From contig JAJKFL010000012.1 in the NCBI GenBank assembly GCA_021186555.1, forward strand, positions 16,441,711 to 16,505,710: a stretch of DNA of 64,000 nt, given 5' to 3'. Of the stretch, positions 50,643 through 60,855 are shown piece after piece. Source of the stretch: Reticulitermes speratus (lineage: Eukaryota; Arthropoda; Insecta; Blattodea; Rhinotermitidae). The notes under the pieces are model-generated. The model worked only from the letters and a program-made list of their open reading frames with translations. It made no database searches and had not been told where the DNA came from. The position numbers and the translations under genes were made by a program. The stretch's first letter is position 1, and each line of letters begins with the position of its first letter.

Positions 50643-51209
50643 CACAAGTTACATACCAACGAAATGCACTATATTTTCACTAGTGAAAACATAGTGCATA
50701 TCTTTATTCTAAGAACACCGTGCATCTTACCACAATCACTATTTAAAAACACCAACTGGATGCACTTTTTATTTTAAGAAACTGTATATTTCTTTAAAAC
50801 ATTTTAATAAAACCCGACATACGTTTCGGCTCTTCACTGAGCCATCCTCAGGGGTTTTTTGTCACTAAAACTACATATATTTAAAAACGTCCATTCATTG
50901 GTCCACTTTTAAGCACAGTTTTTACCTGGTATTTGTAGGTGTTATTGTACAGATGCATGGTACTGTATCTATCTTGTTCCGGGTTTTGTGTTCTTATGGT
51001 GTGTGCTGTACCTGGTCGTGTGTGCGTCTGATACTATGGTATGTATGCTATGGATATGTCGGGTTTTATTAAAATGTTTTAAAGAACTATACAGTTTTTT
51101 TAAAATAAAAAGTGCATCCAGTTGGTCTTTTTAAATAGTGATAGTGCATTTCGTTGGTATGTAACTTGTGAATTTTAAACATGCACGGTGAAAATAATAT
51201 AAAATTTAT
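50643..51209 (+). mobile_element. Penelope-type fold-back with perfect TSD and best hammerhead-like core
   Basis: A 13-bp TSD, CGGTGGAACCTTG, at 50630-50642 and 51210-51222. Left arm CACAAGTTACATACCAACGA pairs with right TCGTTGGTATGTAACTTGTG; inner arms AACTGGATGCAC and GTGCATCCAGTT also pair. A 39-nt tail with ATGCACGGTGAAAA closes the right end. The left arm contains extra sequence (about 50672-50735) with its own CACCGTGCAT, so a second small element may be nested there. Confidence 0.85.
50809..50858 (-). ncRNA. Hammerhead-ribozyme-like motif, most complete in window
   Basis: On the minus strand: AAAACCC, CTGAGGA (complement of 50845-50851), stem GGCTC/GAGCC with loop AGTGAA, GAAA (50827-50824), stem ACG/TGT, site GTC, then GGGTTTT. 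Stem I is 7 bp (AAAACCC/GGGTTTT) and the site is the favoured GUC with predicted cleavage after C50816. One extra U lies between the core and stem II. Confidence 0.6.
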
Positions 51210-51291
51210 CGGTGGAACCTTGGTTAATTTATCGGTTCTTGGTCATAAAAAAAAGTACACAGCTTCGCGCGAAACAGAACGATTATAAATA

Positions 51292-51495
51292 ATGAGTAAT
51301 ATTAGAATTGTGTTGATGTGTTTGTTACAGTTTTGGTCAATTGTGTTTTAAGATTAGTGGTTTCACCTGAAGAAGGAAGGAATTTGCTTCCGAAACGTAG
51401 TGTATTGTTTTGAGTAATTTTATGACAATGGAAAAGGTTCTTGTAAGTTCTGCTAATATTACTCATGTACAGCCATTGTCAGAAGTCTGTATGTT
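51292..51495 (+). mobile_element. 204-bp Penelope-type element with perfect TSD and hammerhead-like core
   Basis: A 13-bp TSD, ACGATTATAAATA, at 51279-51291 and 51496-51508. Perfect 14-bp arms ATGAGTAATATTAG (51292-51305) and CTAATATTACTCAT (51453-51466) are followed by a 29-nt tail (51467-51495). One core lies at 51364-51402. It is a compact, complete example of the architecture. Confidence 0.83.
51364..51402 (+). ncRNA. Hammerhead-like motif with minimal stem III
   Basis: CAC, CTGAAGA (51367-51373), stem GGAAG/CTTCC, GAAA (51392-51395), CGTA, then GTG. Stem I is CAC/GTG. Stem III would be AC/GT with no loop, which cannot fold in one copy, so cleavage would need a dimer. Confidence 0.42.
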
Positions 51496-51827
51496 ACGAT
51501 TATAAATACTGTTTGATAAACGTACAATTCATTTGACAGGACTATAAAGAGATGCTGCTATATACTGTCAAGTAGCAGAAAGAGTTTGAGAAGGCTGTGG
51601 AAGGAAGCGGTCTTAGCCTATTTGAAGACATCCCAAATTATATTTAACGCATCAGTAAGACAACTATGAAAAATCTCCCTCTGGACCTGACTCAAACCTA
51701 GGATCTCCCGAATACAAAGCAGGCATCAAAACAGGCATGCTAATCACTCATTCGGTCAAACGGTTGCATAGACATCTCCCACTAATTAAGTAAGTTAACA
51801 AAATTGTCTCTATTCTTCATTATGCAC

Positions 51828-52100
51828 CATTCCATAAAGGCGTGTGAGGAAGTTCAGGTATAGTTTCACGCACACTTAACCTCGGTACAGGATGGTGTTG
51901 ACCGGTCACATTTACGCCCTGCCCGCCTTGCCGACGGGAAAGAGGAATATGACCCATTCGAGAGGAGACTGGGTGGATCCTAGTGCCTGACTGGAGACAG
52001 TGGAGAAGAAGACGTATCTGTTCCTCCTCGGAATTGAACACCGATTCCCTGGTGATCATGTCCGTGGCCTAAGCACTACTATAATCAGTCATTCCGGCAA
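51828..52100 (-). repeat. tRNA-derived SINE (CCGGGATAGC head family), minus strand
   Basis: On the minus strand a head TGCCGGAATGACTGATTATA, a weak B box and a body with CTAGGATCCACCCAGTCTCC and TGTACCGAGGTTAAG. Confidence 0.7.
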
Positions 52101-52204
52101 CATCTACTGACACAGCAAGTGTACATTACTGGTAAACGAAATGAAGCACCGAAATATAAATTCGGTAAATGTTTAAATTTCCTTTAAGCGTAGTCCCGTA
52201 TACA

Positions 52205-52290
52205 GAGTGGGGCAAATGTCACTTGACACTCCTCCGTATATATATTGCCTCCAGTGTCAAGTGATTTTTGCGCCACCCTCTATATTCTTT
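52205..52290. mobile_element. Tiny fold-back (CACCCTCTATA termini)
   Basis: GGGGCAAATGTCACTTGACACT pairs with AGTGTCAAGTGATTTTTGCGCC around a short centre. The ends resemble those at 26806-27005. Confidence 0.65.
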
Positions 52291-53519
52291 TCTATTTTTC
52301 TACAACGCTATCTGTAAATTAGACTCTATATCGTCGAAAGGTAAGAAAATTAATGAATTTTAAAGAACGAGGAATGAAAACGCGGTGGCCCAATTTGGAG
52401 AGACTGAGTAAAATCGTTACCCCCTCTCAGGGTAGCAGACACGTGCGTTAGAATACAAGTGTACAGCCTTAAAGGCCACGCCAACCCATCTGACCTCTAC
52501 GTTCCTCTACAGCGTAATGCCTTTCCACCCTCCCTCTTTAAACTATTCCTCACCCTTATCCATTAATTCCATGTTTTGTTGACATTAGTACTACCGACAA
52601 ATCGGACATGTTACATCAACGTCACAAAACAAACATATAGCTATCAAGTAATATGACCGTCCCCTCTGCCAACGACACAGCGGACTCCTCTGATCTCTCA
52701 TTATTACACACGAAACCACAAACGACATTCTTCTGTATTTGGAGAGCTGCGGTTTGAAAACAGAACCTGTCACGCTGCTCATTTGAACGACGGGATTTTG
52801 TGGCAGGTTAAACAGATAGTCGGCCGGCTGATTCAAAGACCTCCCACCGAGAGTATCTAGGTTCGAGATCTGATCAAATTTACAAACAGTGGTTGCGAAG
52901 TATACATTCAGCCGGTTAGTCCATAGTTGTTTATACAACCGATGGCCCACAACCGTCTGGTGCTCGCGGCATCTTTCGAATATTCGTCTTTTTTTTTTTT
53001 GCAGCATACTGGAATAAAAATAAGGAACTGTCATTTATAATAAGCCTGCGCATATTTTTAAACAATATAATTCATCGTATAAGACATAAAATTACTCTAC
53101 AGAATAAAAACTTTTGACACAAATATTTATTTAAGAATCTTACGCAGGTAAATATAATAATTTCCAAACTTCATACAGTGGTGCCCTATCAACTTAGCAA
53201 AGACATCTTCGAAACCCCACTCCTTTACTTAGTTTTCTGTGTGAATGTGTGAGCGCGAACGCGTGTGTGTATAAGGAACACCTCTATGGGTTTTCTACTT
53301 TAAATTTTTTTAATTTTTGCACTTCACATGATCCTCTTGCATTCAAATCCTCACACTAAACTTGGAAGAACCTCGCGGCACATCGGTTGAGAACAACTGG
53401 TGTATGAAGTATAGGAACAAAAATTTTAAAAATGGAATACAAACCAATTTAAGATTTTAATCTGTACCAATATTTATGCAACTAAGGAATGTAAATAAAA
53501 ATTTTAACCGTATCCATAA

Positions 53520-53775
53520 ACTCTCGGGGCTGGACGAGCCCGGGTTCGAATTCTGCTATGGTCAAAATATTTTAATCTTTTCCAAAACGTCCAGACCGAC
53601 TCTGGGGCCAACCCAGCCTCGTATTCAACTGCGACCTGGATTCTTTTCCGCGGTTAAAGCGGCTAGGGCCGGACGTTGACAATTCACCTCCATCTAGGGC
53701 CAAGGTTAAGAATGAGTAGAGCTATACCTCTATTGCCTTCATGGCTTGGTCAAGGACAACTTTAACTTTTTCCAT
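53520..53775 (+). repeat. SINE (CCGGGATAGC head family)
   Basis: B box CCCGGGTTCGAATTC, body GACCGACTCTGGGGCCAACC, GCGGTTAAAGCGGCTAGGGC and CAAGGTTAAGAATGAGTAGA. The A-box half is missing. Confidence 0.75.
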
Positions 53776-53821
53776 TAACTCTAATGCAATAGATGTATGT
53801 AGATTTAAAAGCTACAACTAC

Positions 53822-53872
53822 CGCAACCTGACGATGGCTGTAAATAATATTCGGAACATGTAGGAGTGGTTA
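53822..53872 (+). ncRNA. Decayed hammerhead-like module
   Basis: CCTGACGATGGCTG and CGGAACATGTAGGAGTGG keep the order of parts, but GAAAC has become GAAC and stem II is lost. Confidence 0.25.
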
Positions 53873-54675
53873 TCTATGTACAGACAAGTGCCACTTGTTG
53901 GGACTAAACTTATTTATACGTCATATCATGTATCACATCGTACGATGCCTCCATTAATGACAGTTATATTATGGAAGAAAATGAAGAGCGTCACGAGTTA
54001 ATGAAGCTTCCATTTAAAGCCCTTCATTACTGGCCCTGCAGTCATTATAGATCTGGACGTAAGATAGTAGGCTTACATGTAATTTGGCCGGAGCTGTTCT
54101 TGGTGCATCAATATCGTGCTGCCGCCCCGCTACGGTCCAAAGCATAACCCTCCAACTCTTTCATGCTGTTCAAGGAAAGGCCATATACTGTCTGTGGCTG
54201 TAGTTCAGCCTTAATGAAATCTGTTAGTGTCCACTCTTAGCAGTGTCGTCTAAACACAACTTTTATTGGTCACGATCCCATCGTTCTAAGGAAATGTTTT
54301 TAGTGTTCTTTAGACCTGCGGTTTCCACGTGGGTACATTTAAAAATTACGATATTTGGAAATGTAAATATTGGTGCATATGGAAGATAACGATATTTTGG
54401 TTGAGATGCCATGTAGTTTCGCAACAGTATTTTCGAGGAACCTTCTTTCTCTATTTCAAGGAATTCCAAAACGTTGGTACTCTTCCGAAACGTTGGTCAG
54501 TACTTCCAGGAAAATTCCGTGACAATATTCTAAACTAGGTCACAACAGCTCCCTCCCTCCCACATCTCTTCTGAGTCTCTCATTCCATCGTAGGCATAAG
54601 AGTTACAAAAATGAATAGTTAGCTAAAACACGTAACACTTAAAAAGCATAAGAAGAGACTCGCGGGTTGAAAATA

Positions 54676-55215
54676 TTATTAAATAAATTTAAACCTGCGA
54701 TTTTGCTTCTTCTTTCGTATGAGTGTGAAATTTGGGCTCTCACATAAAGGAAAGAACTTAGGCTGAGGGTGTTTGACAATAGGGTGCTGAGGAAGATATT
54801 TGTGCCTAAGAGGGACGAGGTGACAGGAGAGTGGAAAAGACTACATAACGAGGAACCTTATGGTCCGTACTCCTCACCAGATATTATTCACATGATCAAA
54901 TTAATAAGAATGCGATGGGTGGGGCATGTGGCACGGATGGCGACAGGAGAGGTGCATACAGGGTCTTTGGTGGGAGACCTGATGGAAAGAGACAACTTGG
55001 AAGACCTAGCCGTAGATGGGAAGATAATATTAAAATATATCTTCAAGAGGTGGGATGGGAAGGCATGGACTGTATTAATGTAGCTCAGGATAGGGACAGG
55101 CAGCGGACGCTTGTGAATTCGGTAATGAACCTTTTGGTTCCATAAAATGTGGGGAATTCATGACTAGCTGAGAACCTGTTAGCTTCTCTGGAAGGACTCT
55201 GCTCCATGCAGTTAG
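54676..55215 (+). pseudogene. Non-LTR retrotransposon ORF2 C-terminus and 3' UTR, frameshifted
   Basis: The plus strand reads RVFDNRVLRKIFVPKRDEVT, then [35 protein letters not shown], and after a frame change near 54930-54980 [39 protein letters not shown] and [14 protein letters not shown]. This is the segment after reverse transcriptase in a LINE family I recall as very common in cockroach. The 3' part contains GGGGAATTCATGACTAGCTG, the shared LINE tail. An upstream stop (about 54745) and the frameshift make it a dead 5'-truncated copy. It is the longest LINE protein fragment in the window. Confidence 0.78.
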
Positions 55216-55284
55216 TAAGTAACTTTCATCATTATGGCCACATTAACACACTTAAGAGACCTGCTAAACAACCTAAAAGTAAAC

Positions 55285-55543
55285 AAAATATTTTTTTTAA
55301 TGGCTCGACAGCCCCTTGGGGGCCTAGGTCTCCTCATTTTTCGAAGCTTCACGATCACACTTTAGACACACCACACTCGGTAAGACTCCTGTGGACGTGT
55401 GATCAGCCCGTCGCAGAGACCTCTACCTGACAACACACAACACTCACAAGAGACAGACATGCATGCCCTCGGTGGGATTTCCCAGCAAGCGAACTGTCGC
55501 AGACCCACGCCTTAGACCGCACGGCCAGTGGGATCGGCAAATA
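55285..55543 (-). repeat. tRNA-derived SINE (GCCGATCCC head family), minus strand
   Basis: Same body as 36350-36605 (GGCTCGACAGCCCCTTGGGG, CACACCACACTCGGTAAGAC), but with a deletion across the B box (GGTGGGATTTCCCAGC). Flanks AAACAAAATAT and AAATAAAATAT suggest a TSD with one mismatch. Confidence 0.83.
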
Positions 55544-57141
55544 AAATATAATACTTCATAGTAAATTACAAATTTACTTTACAGATGCCACAAACAACTT
55601 AGACTTTCAAGATATGGCAGGACAAGTTACAATCTATTTGTCACACGCTGAAGACATGCAAGACGGACGGACCGGGTTCGCACCGACAGGCCTACATCGC
55701 CTTCCTACAAAGCACAGTGACACTGGCTGATGACTAAGCAGTGGCAGACAGATGCCACACAGCCATTTATTGAGGGAGGTTTTTATGCTTTTATTAGACA
55801 ATGCTCAATCCAATTTACTTTGTCCGATCCCACCTCTAGATGGCGCGAAACAAATGACTGTGTGCTACAATGAATATTGCAGCTCGTAACGGACTTGATA
55901 TTCCACCCCAGTTCTCCCTTGGTACTTATGGCAGGGGGATGGAACATGTGGACACGAAAAATATGACGACAAAGAGGGGCGGAGATGTAGAAGGGGTATA
56001 GCACACCACGATACGTTTCGGTGCTACTTCGTGAACTTTCAGGGTCAGGATCAAGTATAGCAGGAGTAAACAAATTTTCCACAAACTCAGAAGCCACCAC
56101 AAAATTCTAGGCGACAGAATGGTGATTGAATTCCATGCTGAGGACCGAAGAACATTAGGTGCCACTGTACAAAATTCTGTAGCCCAGGCGACCTGGAGCC
56201 CGGGCTTTGTTCACCCCTGAATTACAGGCACTAGACCGTTTCAAGGACAGTTGGTACTGCGTGCAGCACCTGCTTTAACGCCTAGACACTGCAGTCTTCA
56301 CACAGAGTAATTGTCATGCCAAATACCTCTAACTTCCTTTTGTATTTTTGGGTTCCGTATGATATCTGAACAAAGAGCGATTATCTTGATGAACGGCATT
56401 AATCGGTTGATATTTGTAAAAGAGATACAGTCTTTCTGTGAGGTAGAAAGTAAATCTTTTTGAATTTTTTCCTGTAAAAACAGCAGAAATTTTCAACAAA
56501 AGATGCTTGGTATCTTGTAACTGGATGAGAAAAACTCCCTTAAAATAATCTAAATCACATGTAAAGTGTCAGGAATATTCCTGGCTAAAAAATCTTCCCA
56601 AGATATACTTCACTAATTAATTCTGTTTTTTACTCATTTAAACATGAACAGGCCAAATTTGTGCATCTGAAAAATTTGTGCACTTATAAAATAATGCTAC
56701 TGCACTGTCAAGATATATCTCTTAAATAAATATAAACAAGAACATCTGTCATACATTTCCGCATGCTAAGAATTACCAGCATGGCGAGTATGCGAAACTC
56801 TGAGATTATGTACAAGGGCTTTGAGAAAGTGTAAATTATGGATAGGAACACATAATTGAATTTCAGAATTACTGTAATCCCTGATAAGTAGTTTAAAGTA
56901 TTTTAAGGGAAATAGGTTTCATAAAATTTTCCCAGGATCTGTTGTATTTCTACTGTGGACATTCTTGAAGTACGGTGAGTTTTCTCCACAGCGCAGCCGT
57001 GAAAGGAACAGGTGTGTTCAGGGCCGGATCAACTTGGAACGAGCGTCCAATTCTTCCGCATGAGTGCGCCTTCTCTGAATTATTACAGTAATGTAGCATG
57101 GCTAGAGTTTTGTAGGTATTTCAACGACAATATTCTCTTAC

Positions 57142-58985
57142 CTGTGTACCTCCCCCTCCTCCTGGTCCAGGCCCTGGGCCCCCTCCACCTTTAGGCTGTT
57201 GGGGTTGAGGCTTCACTGTTTGTCCAGCAGATGGAGTCTGTTGTTGATGGTGATGCCTGCCAGACAATATCTTCCTGCACGCTCCACCTCCACAACTTTC
57301 TGCTTCACTAGCCCCAGATGCACCCTTAGCACCTGCTCCAGCACCCCACTTGCCCCCATCACAATAATATCGTCACCAATAATCAACCCGCCAAATTCAG
57401 ACCCTCCACAACAACCTCCAACAACAACAGAGGCTAACGAAGACGTGCTCAGTGACGTAACTGACGATCTCCGACCAGACGATCCCACCAGAGATGCCAA
57501 AGAAGAGCTGAGATCTTTTCTTGGTCCAGTTTTAGCAATTTTACCGTCTATTACACAAAAATTCCCACTACCAGTTTTAACACAGGCCCCACAAGTCTCA
57601 CTGCCACCTCCCTGTTTCTCACAGACGACGCTTAAACCTCGCCCCCTGCGGTAACAACGTTGACAACTTCAGCCTCAATGTCCCCTCCCCCAGTGATGAC
57701 GATCTTCCCAGATGCTGTACTTCTAATTCCAATCGTCTGAACAGGAGACGCCGAGGGTTTAATGATAGCAAGTGGCTGCTTCACAATCAGTATATCCTTC
57801 CTTGGTGAATAAATGATTCCTGGACAACTGGTTGCCTTGGAGATTGCAGGAGTTGTCGAAAGATTGGTAACACTTCTTGGTGGTGGAGGAGGTGGAGGAA
57901 CTTGGTTTTCTTCGTCGTCAATAGCAAATGCAACGCTTTTCGGTCGCGCTGGCGTTGGAGGCCTGCGGATGTCAGCACACAGACACTCCTTCTTAGCAGG
58001 TTTTGACGAAGGACTGGGTTCGTGGACCTCTGGAATACTTGATCTACTGGACGATCTCCTAACTAGGTTCTTCACTATACTCTCTATTAAGGAGATTTCC
58101 TTCCAGTGCTGATATAATCGGGCAATGGAGATCTCTTACCGGTTGAAACGTACTCCGAGAGCGGAGATTTCTTCCCAGTGGTTTCTTTTAAAGGTGACTT
58201 TTGAATGGGTAAAAGTATTCAGAAGGCTGTGGCGCTAGTGTCGGTTGTAGTGGAGATGAAGATCTTCTCTTTTCTCTTTCTTCTGGAGGAATTAAAACCT
58301 GTAGAGATGTTTTGACTGCTGGCAGTGGTGGTACTGGTGGCGCCGGAGACGGGGTTCTTCTAGATTCCTGATCGTTTATGGACGCTAAGTATAAACTCAA
58401 TTGTGAACTCTTTGGCGACGGGGAAGCTAATGATCTCACCTGACCGTCCCTTGTTTTCGGCTTCTCTGTACCTGTTTTCGTAGAGTCTGCAGCTTCTTGC
58501 GTCGAAATTTTTTCCGCACAATTGACTATACTTTTTTCAGCAGAATTCGGCTTCGAGTCCGAATATGTTGGATATACCTTGTCCTTGCTGGGCTGAGTGC
58601 ACTCGACTTTGGTTGTCTCAGAAGTATCCGGTTTCGACTCTGGTATCACAGGTGTTGTGAATACCTTGCTACCGGACAGAGAGGTTTGGCTTGCTCTTCT
58701 CTCAGGAAGCTTCGGTATAAAGTTTGGAACAACTGGAGGTTTAACAGGAATCGGGTAGTTTCTAAGAGCACCAATTTTATGAACACCAATCAGGGGTTTG
58801 GCAACACAGTTGGAGTCCGATGCGTGGAAAGCTGCTCCGTTACTCTTAATACTGGCCTGCTTGTGACCCCTCAGTAAAACATCCGTGTCATCGACAGTCG
58901 ACACATGAACTGCGTGCCCTACTTCATTACTGTGTTGATTAGCCGTGTGACCACCAGTCAGCATTTCGGGAACAATAGGTACAGG
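57142..58985 (-). CDS. Large coding exon, Ser/Pro/Gly-rich disordered protein, with four apparent 1-base deficits
   Basis: Minus-strand exon ending in a clean donor (ACACAG then GTAAGAG). The acceptor is uncertain: CTGAG before 58985 or CACTCAG before 59003, both phase 0. In reading order the frame runs through a Ser/Thr/Pro/Lys-rich region, a Pro-rich stretch (APPVPPLPA), then four K/R-SPL motifs spaced 10-12 residues apart (KKSPL, KKSPL, KRSPL, RKSPL; 58200-58090), a basic Ser-rich patch, seven prolines (VPPPPPPPRSV, about 57888-57920), and a Gly-rich end (GAGAGAKGASGASE, then HHHQQQ and GGGGPGPGPGGGGG). The frame slips at about 58200, 58091, 57645 and 57334, and each slip is repaired by one extra base. 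With four bases restored the exon is 1848 nt, exactly 616 codons, matching the phase-0 ends. The composition suggests a scaffold or cytoskeletal protein with proline-directed phosphosites and SH3/EVH1/profilin ligands (inference). Alternative reading: a decaying gene copy. The family is not recognised. Confidence 0.62.
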
Positions 58986-59080
58986 CTCAGCTAGTCTTGC
59001 TAGCTGAGTGTCCGGACGGGGGCGTAGCCCCCCGGACTTGCCGTCGGAACGGCTGTCCGGCCGAAGGGGCAAAGCGCCAG
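58986..59080. other. GC-rich cluster of consecutive hairpins beside the large exon
   Basis: Three or four hairpins follow one another. The first has perfect 9-bp arms CTCAGCTAG/CTAGCTGAG with loop TCTTG (58986-59008). The second has GGGGGC/GCCCCC around GTA, with outer TCCG/CGGA (59011-59036). The third has GCCGT/ACGGC with loop CGGA (59040-59053). A weaker one has GGC/GCC (about 59067-59077). GC content is far above the surroundings. The open frame of the exon runs through it but has no ATG, so it may be intron, exon start or a small insertion. Confidence 0.5.
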
Positions 59081-59099
59081 CTCCGTGGAACCACACGTT

Positions 59100-60469
59100 G
59101 GATAAATTGAAACTTATGATTGGTTGTTACGATTGACACGTGTCAAGGAAACAAGACATTTATTTCTTGATACAATGTCAGTTTGTCTTCCCGATTCCCA
59201 CCTTAAGTTTCTACACGTGAGATGCAGAGAATTGCTTAACTTTGTTTCTAATGTAATTGATGTGATTTGAGGTTGGAGGGATGGAACACACCCCTCCACG
59301 CAACGTCGGTTCACATTTCCACTACCAACCCCTCTTCTTACCCCTACTATTTGTGCAAACCACCACCACTACCACCTCACTTGCAAACCTCTCCCACCCT
59401 TATGTAACACAGGTCACCTCATGTTTAAAAAATTTCTCATAAACAAACATGGTCACAAATTTTATCTCACCAAACTCCAATGATTTCCCTCCCTAAAGTA
59501 CAAACAAACAAACAAACAAACACAACGTAAAACGATGTTCACAGCGCACAAACGACACGGGGTTTGCTCACGTTTATAATCCGTCGGATTATCACGTCCG
59601 AATGCAAAGACTCTCCGACGGACGGGTAACAAATTGTACAGAAAATTGAACGTGGATCACACAAAACACCTTGATTCACCTGCCGACAAGCAGGCACAGC
59701 AAAACAGAAAAAACTCGAAGAGTGCCAGATTTTCGCAAGCAAAACCTCGTCTCACAAACACACACACTCCCCTTTCGAATACATATTGTTTTCAAGTTCT
59801 GTCGCTAGGCGGTGTTAGCGGCGTCCGATCGAAGATCCAACGGTGCTTGGGCGTCGTTTCATTCCCCCCTCTAGTTAGGCAACCACCTCACATACCCTCT
59901 TCCCCACCCCTCACTGCGACTACCTTACCCTTCCCTAAAATTTAACCCTCTACAAAGCAACCCCTCCTCTTACATATTCGTTCAACCCCCACTCCCACCC
60001 CAGACCCGGTAGGGTTTTATATAAGTTCATGCCATTCTGATATTAAACCAGGAGGTGGCTATTTCCCCTCCCCATAAAGCTCGCGAGAAGTCGGTGACCC
60101 TATATTCCGGGACAGATCAGTGCCCTTAGAACGTTGTTTTCAAAGTGTAGTCAGATTACGTTACTGCGTACCAAACGAGAATCGCGAATTACGCCTGAAA
60201 TGAACGGTTCCTCTACTGGAATAAATAAACCGATATCCCCTCCATGACATATGCCTGACATCTCCAACCGTTCCTTGAATTACAAGTAACAAACTTCCAC
60301 AGCTCAGTCAGTAAGTTGGAAACACGCAACGTCGTTCAGAACAAGAGTGGCCTATGCTTCTACTTGTCAGGTCATGGTTCTCTGCATTATGACAACATTT
60401 AACCTCACAGTTGTCACCAGCGTTCCACCACCTCTATATTTACTTATCGTTTATTGAATAATAAAGAAC
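59100..60469 (-). other. Presumed intron sequence
   Basis: It lies between the two minus-strand exons. Pyrimidine-rich on the plus strand with an (AAAC)n run (59502-59522). No further exon with matching phase was found by eye. Confidence 0.45.
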
Positions 60470-60855
60470 TAGGGCATTCTAGAAGAATATTCTGAGGAAC
60501 ATTGAGGATGTACAAAATTCCATAAGGAGACTCATGATTTGTAATATTTAACAGATAGAATGAGAATGATAAAATCAAGGAGGATGAGCTGGAGTGGGGT
60601 GGCATGTCGCAGGCATGAGGGAGAAGAAAAATACTGCAGAAGTTCTGCGGAGAAACAAAAAGAAAGATACCACTTGGAAGACCTAAGCGTAGATGGGAGG
60701 GCGCGCACTGGATTGATCTGGCTCAGGATAGGAAAAAGTGGCGGGCTCTTTTGAACATGGTAATGAACCATCGCGTTCCATAAAAGACATATAACTTCTT
60801 GACTAGTTGAGGAACTATCAGCTTTTAAATAAAGACTATGCTCCGTAGAGGTAGT
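60470..60855 (+). pseudogene. Non-LTR retrotransposon C-terminal remnant, heavily decayed
   Basis: [20 protein letters not shown] and [19 protein letters not shown] correspond to [17 protein letters not shown] and RPLGRPRRRWEDN of the 54676-55215 family; the 3' end has GGCTCAGGATAGG and CGTTCCATAAAAGACATATA. There are several frameshifts and a deletion. It lies in the presumed intron between the two minus-strand exons. Confidence 0.62.

Noticed and set aside
57199..57654. 151-codon plus-strand ORF
   Set aside because: It is the shadow of the minus-strand exon; the minus strand has the splice donor and a biased, repeat-bearing protein.
58497..58877. 126-codon plus-strand ORF
   Set aside because: Antisense shadow of the same exon.
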